Shown here: piece by piece, positions 49,901-60,785 of the stretch
Layout: each line of letters starts with the position of its first letter
How positions within the stretch are numbered: position 1 is the stretch's first letter
DNA from: Saxidomus purpurata
Lineage: Eukaryota; Mollusca; Bivalvia; Venerida; Veneridae
Length of the DNA: 64,000 bases
Reading direction: 5' to 3'
Assembly: GCA_022818135.1 (NCBI GenBank)
Contig: JAFMSR010000007.1
Location: 25,702,261-25,766,260 of the forward strand
The notes under the pieces: model-generated
The model's input: only the letters and a program-made list of their open reading frames with translations
Databases searched by the model: none
Told to the model about the DNA's origin: nothing
Position numbers and translations under genes: made by a program

Positions 49901-52900
49901 GTATTTCTTTATGTTATAGGTAGATACAGCATGTAAATTAATTTTTATTGCACTTAATACTCTTTATCTACTTCTAAAGCATTTAATTATGAGGTCAAGA
50001 TGTTCTGAATGTTATAAATTCAAGATCTGTGCAGGCAAAATACAAATCCTTCTACATACACAGATTAAAAAGATTTTTAGAGTTTCCCTGATAAACATAC
50101 TTTATAAATGAATTTATATTGGGTAGAAAAGTTGGCGAATTGTCAATTCTAGATGATAACAGTATTATTTGGGAAATGCAACAATGCATGTGATTTCTAC
50201 AAGTCAATCAAAATTTCTGCAATCTAGAAGTGCGATATATTTACAAGAAAAAAAAAATCAAATCTCATGATACAAAATTCAAAAAAATGTCTCTGATCCC
50301 TCGAGACAGAAGTATATATTTGACTGTTCCAAAAACACACATGAAATAACTGTTTACTCTTTTCCCCATGTGTAATGAATTACTCTTTTCCTGTGTGTAA
50401 TTAATTACTCAGTGTAAACAGTTATATATACAGCCTCATAATGTGGCATGATTTGTTTGTCAGCTAAACAAAAAAGTGTTGCATATTCTGGGATAAATAA
50501 GTTTGATACACAAGCTGCTGAGAGACCATGATATGTCAAATTGTGCTGTAAAAATTCATCTCATCGCATCTTTTTTGCCATGTAAGAATAGAGAATTATC
50601 CCTTTAAACATTACTTATCAGCTAGCAAAAACTTAGCAACAGACTTTTGGGCATTAATTAATTCAGCCGAGTACTATCTTTTGAGTCCATTTCTTGGATA
50701 GGCTTAAGTTATTGCTAAACAGAGCAATATTTTTAACTACACAAGCAACATACCAGCAGAGCTCTCCTAAATTGGAGGTTAAATTGGTAGAAAAACACCA
50801 TCAAAATGAAATACAATTGACAGACAGAGACTTACAGCAGCTGATGCCTTTTTAATGAGATCACCAGTTTTCTTTGCACCCTTAGTCCCATCTTCAGTTT
50901 TTTTAGAACACAGTTGGATAAACGCACTTGCCATGTCTGGGTGCATCACTTCTTTCACCTGAAAAAATCAAAGCACCGAAAGTACTACAAAGCACTAAAA
51001 GTAGAACAAAACACTGGAAGCACTACAGGCAAGAGAACTGATTCTGTTTTGGTACCTGGTAAACAAAACAAGCAACCCACTGTTTCTTTTGTTTTGTTTA
51101 ACCCATTCTGCTATGAAATCATTCATAATTTTACCTATTCAGTGCAACACGCTAGCTGTTCAAATAAACTTCAGAAACAATTTGTTCAGGCATCAATACT
51201 CGGCTCACATTATTGCAAGAAGCAACATATGTCTACTGTCTTCATGGAGGATGGAGACATATCTAACTTTTCTAGGCCTTAGCAGTCTAGTAGTTGAGCA
51301 ATGTACCTCTCACCCAAAGGACTGTGCCTCAAGAATTGTTAAAACAATCCTAGAGTACTTGTTTCGCAATCAAGCTGTTTTGAAATACAGATATTTCACA
51401 ATCAAGCGATTTTGTCATCAGACTGTTTCACAATCAAGCTGTTTTGCAATCAAGTTGTTTCATAATGAAATAGTTTTCACAATCAAGCCTATTTGCCATC
51501 AAACTGTTTCACGATCAAGCTGTTTCGCAATCAAACTGTTTCACAATCAAGCTATTTTGTAATTAAGTTGTTTTGACAACAAGCTGTTTCACAAGTCAAT
51601 CAAACTGTTTCACAATCAAGCTGTTTTGCAATTAAGCTATTTCACAATCAAACTGTTTTGCAATCAATCTATCTCACAATCAATCTATTTTGCCAAGCTG
51701 TTTCACAATCGAGTTATTTCACAATCAAGCTATTTTGTCAAGCTATTTCACAATCAGGCTATTTTGTCAAGCTATTTCACAATCAAGCTGTTTTGAAAAT
51801 AAAGCTAAAACAAGTTAGTTTAAACAGTTCAAACAAGACTTTTTGGAAGAATGAAGACATGACTAACCTCATATTACAAGTCAGAACAGTACTCACCTTT
51901 TTGGGAGAATCAATAAAAGGGAGGATTTTCTGGAATATATACAGTCCAAGTGTCTGCTTGACTCCTACTCTGATTCTTTTCTCAGATATCAACAGATGTT
52001 CTGAAAACATGAAAATTCGAATTCAAATGTAACTTTTAATAAATCAATAAAATTGTAAGAACTCTAAACGCTATCTATTTGTATCAAACATCACCCTCCT
52101 GATGGCAAATAATCGTGTGAGATCAGTGTAGATTATGATCAATCTGAACACCCATAACAACTCACACTGCCTGTTTACTATCTTTTTCTATAATTTTTGG
52201 AAATGTTTAGAAATTTATCACTGTCAGAACTCCCATTTAAAAACAACAAAACCATTAATTTGTTCTTAAAAATTACAGTTATCCATAAAAAGCATTAAAT
52301 GCAAATAGCTATAAATCTTAAACAGACCAGGCTTTGTGCTTATAAAACATTTTTTGTACTAAACTGAGTTTCATGCTCAGACTTTGGATCAATAGAATAT
52401 TGTTAAGAAAAGTCTGTCCAAAAAAGTTTTCTATAAATATTTAAAATGACTTTCAAACAATAGCTCATTTATTTCTTATTATTTACTGTTCTAGGGGCTA
52501 AAATCATTTTGTGCTCAAACTCAGCCGGGCATGAAAAATATTTTACAAGGACGAAGCCTATTCCCTAAGTCAAGATTTCTTACAACGACACCCATATACT
52601 TGATGTATTATGCATAAATATGATTATAATTGTTAACAAGTGACAGGAAATTGTCACAAAACCAGGTTTTCATTTTCCAGTCTGCTGGCTCGCAACGAAA
52701 TGTGTTTTTCAAGCAAGTAGATATACATAATGTGAAAAAGAAAACAAAGCTCTTCTTCTATATACGTTTCATGTGTAAAAAAGCAAAGGGCCATAATTCA
52801 GGCAAAATGTGATCAAAACACAAAACCCAGACAATATGTAAGTGGGCACTTGATGACAACAAGTTGTGTGACAGTCTGGTTTAAATATCTTGAGAAATGT

Positions 52901-55900
52901 AGGAGGAGGTGGGCAAGTGACAGTATTCTTCTATATATAACATATTTGGAAAAAAGCAGCAAAGGGCAATAATTCAGGCAAAAATGATTAAAAAAAAGTT
53001 ACAAAAAACTTGCTCTGTGTGGGGTTTGAACCGCTGGTCTCATGAGAAGCATTTTGTCATCTTACTGTAACAGAATAGTCCAAAGTATACTGGACTGGTA
53101 AACTATTCTAAAAATAGACAGTAATAACAAGAGTTTTCCCTTTTATAATAACAGAGTATTCTCCCTTTTATATATACTTAAGTAAGGAGTACACAAAATT
53201 TTGCGGACGGATGGACAACCAAGGGGAGAACATTATATATTCAAACATTCTGTTAGTTCACACTGATTATAGTTCTAGTGAAAGATTGGTTGAAATCCCT
53301 TGAGAAATGTAGGAGTTGCACACAGAAGAGTAACTTTCAATAAATATTAAATTATGTAAGAAAACAAAGGCCCATAATTCTGTCAAAAATGATCAAATCA
53401 CAAAACCCGCGCAATATGCGCAAAGACTTGGTGACAATCAGTCTGTGAAGTTTGGTTGAAATCCCTTGAGAAGTGTAGAAGGAGTTGCGTACAAAGAATT
53501 ACATATTTGTGGAAAAAATTAGAAAGGGCCATAATTCTGTCAAAAATGACCAAATCACAAAACACGGACAAAATGCGCCAGCACTTAATACATTGTTCTG
53601 TAAAAATTTGGTAGAAATCCGTTGAGAAATGTAGGATTAAATGCAAATAGAAATAAATGTTAAACAAAACAAAGGGCCATAATTCTGTCAAAACATTGAC
53701 CAAATCACAAAACCCCGACTTTAATATGCGCCTGGGCACTTGGATCAATGAATACTTCTATGAAAGTTTGGTTGAAATGCTTGAGAAATGTAGGAGCAGT
53801 TGCGCACAGAAGAAATTGTTTTACGCCCGCCCACCGCCCTGCCTTCTTACAATGTCACTCATGTACTTGATGTATTATGCATAAATATGATTATATTTGT
53901 TAATAAATTCTAGTACAGTAAAGACAGAATTACTCGTATTTCAATGAAGCATTTCTTCAATATCTCTCATAAAGTTTTGATTTCAAACAAACTTACTGCA
54001 AACTTGTTTCCAGAATTTTCCAATGTTGATCTGCTTCTCGTTAACCACTGTCAGTATCTGGTCAACTACGGGATGTATCTCATAGGACTGACTGGTGCAC
54101 TTCTGTTGAATAAAAGATGTATATCAAGAACATGTGTCACGAAATGAGCCCCGCTTTTTTTTAAATCTTTATTGTCATGGTAAAAAGGAACACTTCTGAA
54201 TGTAATTTGTTACTCAAGTTAAATGGAACATCATATTAAATTTAACTTAGTCGGGGTGCAAACATTTATAAGTTTTATGTTTATGCTGGGCGAAAATCCA
54301 CTTTCAAATGTATTGATCCATGAAGTCTGATCATGTTCTACAACTGTATACTGACTGCTTTTTCAAATTGAAAGATGGACCGTTCCATTTTAGACATTCA
54401 GCAGTGTCCCACAACATGTGTCTTAAATGTTTTGAACAAAATAAATTAAGCACAAATCATTTGTATCATTATTAGAAAAGTAAAGTATTGAAGTATTGGT
54501 GCTGTAAATCAGATTACATTGTGTGGAAACATTACATTCTAAAGCAGTACTGATGTTACGTAATTTCTGATTGGTTACTTCTTTTAAATTTATGTCACTT
54601 TGATTTGATGAGAATTTTATCAAGGTCCGTCCAAAAGAGCACTTATGTTAGCTTAATATCTGGATGAGACCCTAAATTTATGTCACATGGAAACATTACA
54701 GTATTTATACTAGGTTAATCACACCATAGATCTCATTGGTCGTCGTGATTAACCTACATTTTGGTAACCAATCAAATTCAATTTTTGGCAAAAACTGAAT
54801 GGAAATTGCAGTCAGGTAAATCTTTCATATTTTTGGACACAGAAAAACACTTTTGATAGGTATAGGCATGGTGGGAGACATGCTGAGGTCACATCCACAA
54901 ATACAAGCTAACATATTTGCTCTTATGGATGGACCTTATAAAATTTGCTTCAAATCAAATCAAAATACAGTATTTATATAAGCACTTACCGAGAGAACAT
55001 CAGCAAGTTGTGGAAAGTTTTTCTCTGATATAAGCTGCTCATCTTGCCAGTGCTCCTTCAAAAACTTCTTCACCACTGTCTGCAAAAGACAACAATCAAC
55101 CTACAACCTCCATTACATTACACTTATATTCTTTTCAGCTAAAGGCAAAAAAGTACCGTTACAAGAACCACAATTTTATCACATTTTCGCATAACTTACC
55201 GGATGATGCTGGTATGAGACAAGAACGAGGTGTAAGGTGTCTGGTGAACACTCGCCCCATCCTGCGGAAATCTTTGCCTTCACATGAGGCAGAACGCTCT
55301 GTTTGAAAACGTCGTGAGACACCTGTGAATATAAGTTAATTTGATGCATGGTGAAAAAGATTTTCATTTCACTTGTAGATCCACTGTTGCATTTCAATCA
55401 GTCTATGGAAACACATCCTACTAGTATTAGTAGCATATCATATATTCTGAATGTATGAAATGGACATAGTGTTCATGAGATAATAAATAAATGCATTTGT
55501 CAAGAAGAACACATACTGAAAAATGTCTGTTTTGTGAGCATAATTCAAATATTACGTTCTTTTACAATAAATCACTATTCATCCATAAACTGTAACTGTA
55601 CATGAAAATATCACAGTACTGGTACTAGAACACATCTTAAGTTGCAAATTTTACAAGTAAATGTTGCAATTTTTAGTTCAAACTTCACAGTCTTTCAATT
55701 AATGTACCACTTACAGTTTTAAGTGAGTTTTAGCAGATGTCTAATTTACAAATCTATCTCATCTCAGACAAACATGTATATTTTACCTCAGTAATAACCT
55801 GTACCACACCATTCAAACACAGCAACTGTAGATAAGACTTTTTCTCAGACAAGTTACGTAACTCTTCAACAGTCTCACTTAACTCCACTGGACCTGATGA

Positions 55901-57146
55901 CAACACTTTTCCCGAATTGACCAGCGTTAACAACCCAAATGCCTTTCCAAGAGCGGCATTTCTTTCCTCCTATAATTAGGATAAGTACAAAAACAAAAAC
56001 ATCTGGAGATTCTCAAGATAAAATATATTGAATTATTAAAAAATGATGAAGTTGAAAGGAAATTTAAATAAAAATGCTTTTGAAATTAGTTATCTTAATT
56101 ATAATAAAATTCAACAAAGGAATGTCATATTCAAAAGATACCATGAGAAGCACTCATCACATTCATTCATTATACAACAATATGCAGCTAAATTTATAAA
56201 AAAAACTTTCTATTCAGTCTTCCATTTGATAGCAACAGTAAGTGTTCAGCAGTGTGCTAACTAAAAATTCACTGATCGAATAGCAAATACACCAGCGCAG
56301 GTGATGGATCAGTGCAGATGTACTGGCTGATCATGATCTGCACTGGTTACAACAGCAGAATCACTTGCCACCAGCAGGGTAAGAGTTAATTTGCATATTT
56401 ACACATTTATAACCTAAAAATGGCACAACAAAGTAGAAGTACACTGGTTTTCAATCTTACACTGTTTGATGCGCTTGAAGTAACTTTGGTTTTCTCTTGG
56501 ATACATTTCAAGACATCTTTGCAGTGTATTTCATCAAGAGTTCTCAACACTTGGCACAAAGCAGTTGAATAACCAACTCTAGCAAATTTACGGTCAGATG
56601 ACAGTCCCGTCACTAGTCTATTTATGACGTACGTAGCATCTTCACACAGCCCCTAAAAAGATGTAGAAAAGACATGACTGTTTATCACATACTTGCCATC
56701 TGGTGACAAATTTTTTATGCATAGGACTTGTATACTAAACATTTACACAATCCTAACTGTCAGGTCTAAAATGAATACGAACACATACTTCCTCTGATCT
56801 TTTGTTTTACATAGGCTTTCCCCGTTACGAGGTAGCACCTATATTTCATATTAAAGTGTGACTACACTTATAATGTAAGTGAATGGGACAAACAAAAGCT
56901 GAATCTGACCGTTTTGGATTAAATGCACGGACTTTATGGACGAAATATTTTGAGGACGGTTGTAATTATCATTAGTTTTCGTGCCTTGTCATAAGCCGAC
57001 TGTTGATTCCTTAGGTGAGTCAGGAGCGTTTCCGTAGCTTTCAATCTTTCATTATCTTTGCCCTCGACCAAAACATTAAAAACATCAAGAATACTGCGGT
57101 TTGGAAGCTTCCTTGTGACATTTTCAACTGTGTTTTCCATCGCCAT
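43993..57146 (-). CDS. MYBBP1A: Myb-binding protein 1A (Pol5-like), N-terminal 13 exons
   Basis: Nucleolar HEAT-like repeat protein involved in ribosomal RNA metabolism and transcriptional regulation. Exons, 5' to 3': 57146-56958 (or ending 56985), 56652-56461, 55969-55787, 55322-55200, 55079-54990, 54102-53997, 52000-51897, 50958-50836, 49644-49501, 48291-48221, 46305-46146, 45061-44962, 44051-43993. From exon 2 on every junction is AG/GT and the phases chain without a stop, giving about 528 residues. Recalled human MYBBP1A matches in order: RLKATETLLTHLR, NRLVTGLSSDRKFARVGYS, FGLLTLVNSGK, GKFWKQV, ILPFIDSP, KILEFLFLQSFFTVKK, SDSFFKTLTKLL. The exon 1 donor is uncertain: GT at 56957 adds nine residues the human protein lacks, GC at 56984 fits better. 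The human protein has about 1,330 residues, so more than half is missing. No further exon was found to the left, so the gene is either interrupted by the Toll genes or incomplete here. Confidence 0.9.
45465..45660 (-). mobile_element. SINE 3' fragment in MYBBP1A intron
   Basis: Shares ATACTAATTTATT and CGATTGCGAAACAAGTT with the tail of the full SINE at 47938-48183, followed by a GAGACCCATTCCAGATGGAA body. The tRNA-like head is not recognisable. Confidence 0.55.
45815..46135 (+). repeat. ~40-bp minisatellite in MYBBP1A intron
   Basis: Eight or nine degenerate units containing CATGCAGAAGTAAAATCCA and a T-rich half. The 102-codon frame over it (45832-46140) is repetitive, with recurrent YFHAEVKS, because of the tandem structure; I do not treat it as a gene. 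Confidence 0.85.
46811..47431. mobile_element. pogo/Tigger-like MITE
   Basis: The ends are inverted: CACTGCAACCCCGTTATAA at 46811-46829 and the reverse complement of CACTGCAACCTCGTTATAA at 47413-47431. Inner GTTATAA motifs repeat near both ends (CGCGTTATAA, TTATAACGCGG). This end type is that of pogo/Tigger elements in the Tc1/mariner superfamily. The left flank is TA and the right flank CA, so the TA duplication has mutated. No transposase frame remains. It lies in the intron between exons 10 and 11 of MYBBP1A. Confidence 0.75.
47938..48183 (-). mobile_element. tRNA-derived SINE, near full length
   Basis: On the minus strand it reads GATAGCCTAGTGGTAGAGCG (A box), then GGGTTCGTTCCC (B box), a body with AAAGGGAAACTGGCCTCTCT and ATACCATCAGGAATGAGGTG, and a tail with CAAGTTATCC. 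I recall this family from bivalves. Its head ends 38 bp from the 5' splice site of MYBBP1A exon 10. Confidence 0.85.
48415..48840 (+). repeat. Degenerate minisatellite (GTTGCTAAGGAAGTCA)
   Basis: About 15 diverged units of 25-30 bp built on GGTTGCTAAGGAAGTCACT, in the MYBBP1A intron between exons 9 and 10. Confidence 0.85.
48846..49300 (+). repeat. Two ~167-bp units plus tail of a tandem repeat family
   Basis: GGTAGAGGTCCACTAG.CAATG starts at 48850 and 49015. The units resemble 19650-19975. The tail has AGTTTCATCCACATGGACTC and GATGACAGACAGATGACAG. Confidence 0.65.
51361..51796 (+). repeat. ~16-bp minisatellite (TTTCACAATCAAGCTG)
   Basis: More than 25 short units alternating TTTCACAATCAAGCTG and TTTTGCAATCAAGCTA, in the intron between MYBBP1A exons 7 and 8. 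The open frames across it follow from periodicity. Confidence 0.9.
52586..53905 (+). repeat. ~160-bp tandem repeats between 50-bp direct repeats
   Basis: GGCCATAATTC blocks recur near 52790, 52967, 53369, 53527 and 53676, each followed by GTCAAAAATGA.CAAATCACAAAACCC-like and TTGAGAAATGTAGGAG-like segments. The block is bounded by two copies of TACTTGATGTATTATGCATA and the adjoining AATATGATTATA (about 52598 and 53859). Intronic in MYBBP1A. Confidence 0.7.
54599..54672 (+). mobile_element. 74-bp insertion with 14-bp target duplication
   Basis: TAAATTTATGTCAC stands at 54585-54598 and again, unchanged, at 54673-54686. Between them is a 74-bp module starting TTTGATTTGATGAG and ending GATGAGACCC. 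The same module begins the insert at 26901, and an inverted, more diverged copy lies at 54890-54965. Confidence 0.8.
54890..54965 (-). repeat. Inverted copy of the 74-bp module
   Basis: Reads, on the minus strand, TTTGATTTGA, AAGGTCCATCCATAAGAGCA and TATGTTAGCTTGTATTTGTGG, matching 54599-54672 with substitutions. It ends 24 bp from the donor of MYBBP1A exon 5. Between the two copies is a GGTTAATCAC/GTGATTAACC stem near 54713-54751. Confidence 0.7.
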
Positions 57147-57595
57147 GTGTTTTACCAGCTGTTTTGAATTGTAAGTACAATATATTCATGAATAAACTCC
57201 GTACTATAAACGACGGATACCGCGGATCCTGATCCAATATAGATTATATAGGAGGGAAAAAAGGGGGTGTCACGGATCCATTTATAACTTGTTCCTTCAT
57301 TGATACACTCACGACATTTGAAAACGCAACAGTGTGTTTGAAAGACTATATTAAGAAAGGAACAAACACAACAATAGTTAATGAGGTAACCAGTCAACTC
57401 GTACGTTAGTCATCTCGCACCCTTAATGAGGTATCAACTTAATCAAGTGATTTGAAAGCAAAGCTCTAATATAGTTTATTCTTATCCCGTTATCGGTGTT
57501 TGTTCCAAGACGGTCTCCAAAAAACGTCAATATCGGGAGAGACTAAGGGGGTATACATGTCTTGTTTGGGCAAGGTCTTTCAAATAGTATTAATA
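57147..57595. promoter_or_regulatory. MYBBP1A 5' flank
   Basis: Presumed promoter region on the minus strand, with the ATG at 57144-57146. No TATA box or recognisable factor site was identified. A palindrome-like CTTTCAAATAGTATTAATAC is at 57577-57596. Confidence 0.35.
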
Positions 57596-57828
57596 CTATT
57601 TGAAAGACATTGGTTTGGGACATCTTGATAACTGAGCAGGGAAATTGCTACAGGAGTAAAACATAACCAGTTTGGAGACTAGAAGCCTGTTCTCAATGGT
57701 GCTCAAGCCAAGGGTGTTCTGCAGGTCTGTCACACTAGTATCTCTTGTGTAATCATTTTTTACACATCTGACTGTGTCTCTTGACAATATCCAGCTTATG
57801 TATATTGACCTGGGTGTGTGGCGACCAT
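57596..57828 (-). pseudogene. Reverse-transcriptase fragment A, downstream half
   Basis: The minus strand reads WSPHTQVNIHKLDIVKRHSQ, shifts frame, and continues CVKNDYTRDTSVTDL and RLLVSKLVMFY. This is the C-terminal part of a CR1/Jockey-like polymerase. It begins abruptly at the microsatellite, exactly where fragment 60590-60785 stops, so the two look like halves of one copy. Confidence 0.7.
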
Positions 57829-57900
57829 ACACTACACTACGCTACACCACACCACACCACACCACACTACACTACAAAGTTTATTTATCTATCTATCTGT
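57829..57900. repeat. CACTA/CACCA microsatellite and TATC run
   Basis: ACACTACACTACGCTACACC through TACACTAC (57829-57875), then TTTATCTATCTATCTGTC. On the minus strand this is the 3' tail of the retroelement at 58022-59890, a common ending for non-LTR elements. Confidence 0.85.
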
Positions 57901-58021
57901 CTGCCAGTTATGTCAAACTCTTTACAGCGACGTTGACGTTTGCGCGTCAAACTATGAGACTGTTAGTAGAGAAAAGGAATATAAGATAGGTTTAAAAGAA
58001 GGCTACCGTTCTGACTAAGGT

Positions 58022-59890
58022 GAGGCATGATCAATGCAGGCAACGGCTGCACTGAACTGGTCTGGTGTTAGGAGGGACACACTTTCTGGCGGAAAGCTGT
58101 TCCAGTGGTATATTGTTCTGGGGAAAAGGGAGAATTTATAGTAGTCAGTGGTTGCTGAGATTAACCTGTAGCATAGTGGATGGCTATATCTAGATTGACG
58201 AGAGGGTGGGGTTAAGTAATATTCTTTGGGGTAATCAACCTGATTGTTTATTTTGTATGCTATCGATACGTTTGAGATCTAGTCGACGCAGGTTTAAGGA
58301 CTGTAACTTGTTTGTCACACTGGCCGTCCGGGTGTAATCTGACTTGATCCAGCAGGGGGTATGGGGCTCGTTTTGGGGAGGCTGCGTTTTTGGTATGTGG
58401 AATTCCCTGTTTGATATTATTTTTGTTTTGATCCAGCAGGCCGCTCGACGTTGGACAGCCTCTAATTGGTCAATTTGTGACTGTGTATGAGGTGACCATA
58501 CAGCAGATCCGTACTCGATCTGGGGGCATGCAAGAGTCTGGTATGCTGTGGATTTAACCTTTAGATTGTGACGAAGAAAGCCTAGGGTTTGATTGGCTTT
58601 CTTTGTTGACCTATTTATATGGTCGTCCCATGACAGATCAGAAAGAGATATCCACGCCCAGGTATCTGGCTGATGTGACTGATTGAAGAAGTGTTCCATG
58701 AAAATAGTTATGGGTTGGTATAGGATGTTTCCTTTTTATGGCGTGGATAACTTGACAATTGGAGGGGTTGAATTCCATGTCCCAGTCTAACTCCCTCTTT
58801 TCAAAAATCTGAAGATCATTTTGGAGAGTAGATGACTGGCTGATGTTAGTGTCAGATAAATAGCTATGTCATCAGCAAAATGCGAACTTTGGAATTTACA
58901 TTATGTGGGAGGTCATTTATGAATCCTAAAAAGAGAAGAGGACGAAGCACTGACCCCTGTTGGACTCTAGAGGACACCGGAATGGCTTCTGAGCGCGTGC
59001 CATTTAGGACGACTGATTGTGATCGATTATCCAGAACGCTTTTGATCCAAGAAGATCTTCTCGTGAATGACCTTATTCAAAGCTTTACTGAATTACAGTA
59101 GGATAAGATCAATTTGTCTCTTATTGTATACTGATGTGACCAGATCATTGGCAACCATGACCAGTTGAGTTATATATGACCTCTTTTTCTCTAACACCAT
59201 GCTGAGTGATAGAGCACATCATGGTTTGTGAAGTGATCGATAATAGATGAGGAAACAATGTGTTCTAAGACCTTACAGAGAACACATTTTAGGGAAATGG
59301 GTCTATACTTTGCTGGATTTGACCGGTCATATTTCTTAGAGATAGAGTAATGTTGGCTGTCTTCCGTTGGGAGGGGTGAGCTCCGTCTTGGAGTGACTTT
59401 TGGAAAATAACTTGGAGGATGGGGGATAATTCCTTTGACAGTGCCTTTAGCACAATGGGTTTCAGTTGGTCAGGGCCACACGCTTTGTAGGGATTTAGCT
59501 TGTTTATGAGTTTTTCAATACCTTTGATGCTAATTTCTATGTTAGGCATGTTTGGTATATGATGACCTGATTCGGTGTGTTGGGTACCATAACTCCCTGA
59601 TGATTCATTTAGGTTCATCTTGCACAGGGAGGCCAGACTAAGTGGTGACTTTGGACTCAAAACCGACTGAAACTGATTATTTTAAGCTGTTGCTTTTGAT
59701 ATGTCATCATGGTGAAGTTTGTTTTGGGATTGAAATGGTGGCAGGGATACAAAGTCTTGCTTTGAATGTTTCAGGATGGAGTAAGTTTCTTTGAATTTGG
59801 TCTTGATGATGTGCCAGCATCAGTATTATTTAGATTTAGTATATCCTCTAGGTACAGATGGTATGCTTCTTTAACCTTTTTCCGCACTAG
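58022..59890 (-). pseudogene. CR1/Jockey-like retrotransposon B, decayed
   Basis: Pieces in order on the minus strand: linker VKEAYHLYLEDILNLNN (near 59870), INKLNPYKACGPDQLKP and the RKTANIT region (59289-59660), QQGSVLRPLLFLGFINDLP (near 58950), EFNPSNCQVI, YLGVDIS-like, DLSWDDHINRSTKKANQTLG, CPQIEYGSAVWSPHTQSQI (58235-58699), and the terminal YYKFSLFPRTIYHWNSFPPE (near 58100). Several stops and frameshifts separate them, the catalytic ADD box is disrupted, and no endonuclease is visible. 5'-truncated and dead. The 3' end runs into the microsatellite at 57829-57900. A 71-bp insertion interrupts it at 58357. Confidence 0.85.
58357..58427 (+). mobile_element. 71-bp insertion with 13-bp target duplication
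   Basis: TTGATCCAGCAGG occurs at 58344-58356 and again at 58428-58440, encoding CWIK twice in the interrupted polymerase. The 71 bp between begin GGGTATGGGGCTCGTTTTGG and end TTGATATTATTTTTGTT. Insert plus one duplication is 84 bp, so the frame was kept. Relatives are at 61823-61890 and, inverted, 62000-62040. Confidence 0.85.
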
Positions 59891-59894
59891 ATTT

Positions 59895-60585
59895 TTAAGT
59901 ATTTATTGTCGGTATATCATATAATAACACAGAAAAACATAAGCTATAAATAGCTTATGACCGACCTAACAAATAACATCTATGCAATAGTCATAAGAAA
60001 AAGTAAATTTTAAATTTTAGATAAATTATAATATTATCACATTAAGCAAAGCAAATTAATAAAATACAAATACAGGTAAGACTACATGGAAAAAACAAAC
60101 TAAAATAAGCAATTCAGCATAATACAAACGTTATGTACTATAAGACGGATATTAAAAGTTGTGTGGAAGCAGCTGATCTTGGCCTACAAATGTGGATCTA
60201 AAACCTGCTATAAAATGGAGAAATAAGACTCTGAATAACAAAAGAAATTTAAAAGTGCGACCGATAAAAAGATTTAAGAACATTTATCTTCCCCAGATTT
60301 GGGAAGAACTGATCAGCAACTTCCTCACAATAAAAGTAATTACAGGCACAGTGCATGCAGGTAGGGAATGACATAAATAACAAAAGCAAAACCAAAAGCA
60401 AACTGATTGCAAGCAAAGTAATAAAATGATCTTACACAAAATAATAAATAAATAAATAAACAATGTAACTGAAGAAGAACGACAGAAATGAAAGCTGTAA
60501 TAAGGCTGCAACTCAAATACATACATAAATATTAGACTATTACTGTGTTTATGAACAAACTTTCGTTGCCATTAAATATTACACA
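59895..60585. other. AT-rich sequence, no recognisable feature
   Basis: No coding similarity seen. It separates element B from the upstream half of fragment A. Confidence 0.5.
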
Positions 60586-60589
60586 TATA

Positions 60590-60785
60590 TATTATAATTA
60601 ATATAATGATGTGCTCTCTATTTGTGGTCTGACTAATGTTTCGTAAGAAAGTAATTTGACATTTTCACGTTTTGTTTTGATGTAACGTTTAAGGTAACCT
60701 AGTGTTCTGTTTGCGTTTGTTGCCATTCTCGAGATGTCTGTATTCCAGCCGAAGTCTTGGCTTGGTCTTGACTTTGCTATCTGTC
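60590..60785 (-). pseudogene. Reverse-transcriptase fragment A, upstream half
   Basis: The minus strand reads FGWNTDISRMATNANRTLGY, then LKRYIKTKRENVK and LSYETLVRPQIES, the segment just before the conserved VWSP motif. It ends there. The continuation is at 57828-57596. Confidence 0.7.

Noticed and set aside
51089..52032. Plus-strand frames of 124-157 codons
   Set aside because: Follow the 16-bp minisatellite and overlap MYBBP1A exon 7 antisense; no coding features.
58880..59101. 73-codon plus-strand frame
   Set aside because: Antisense shadow of the decayed reverse transcriptase B.
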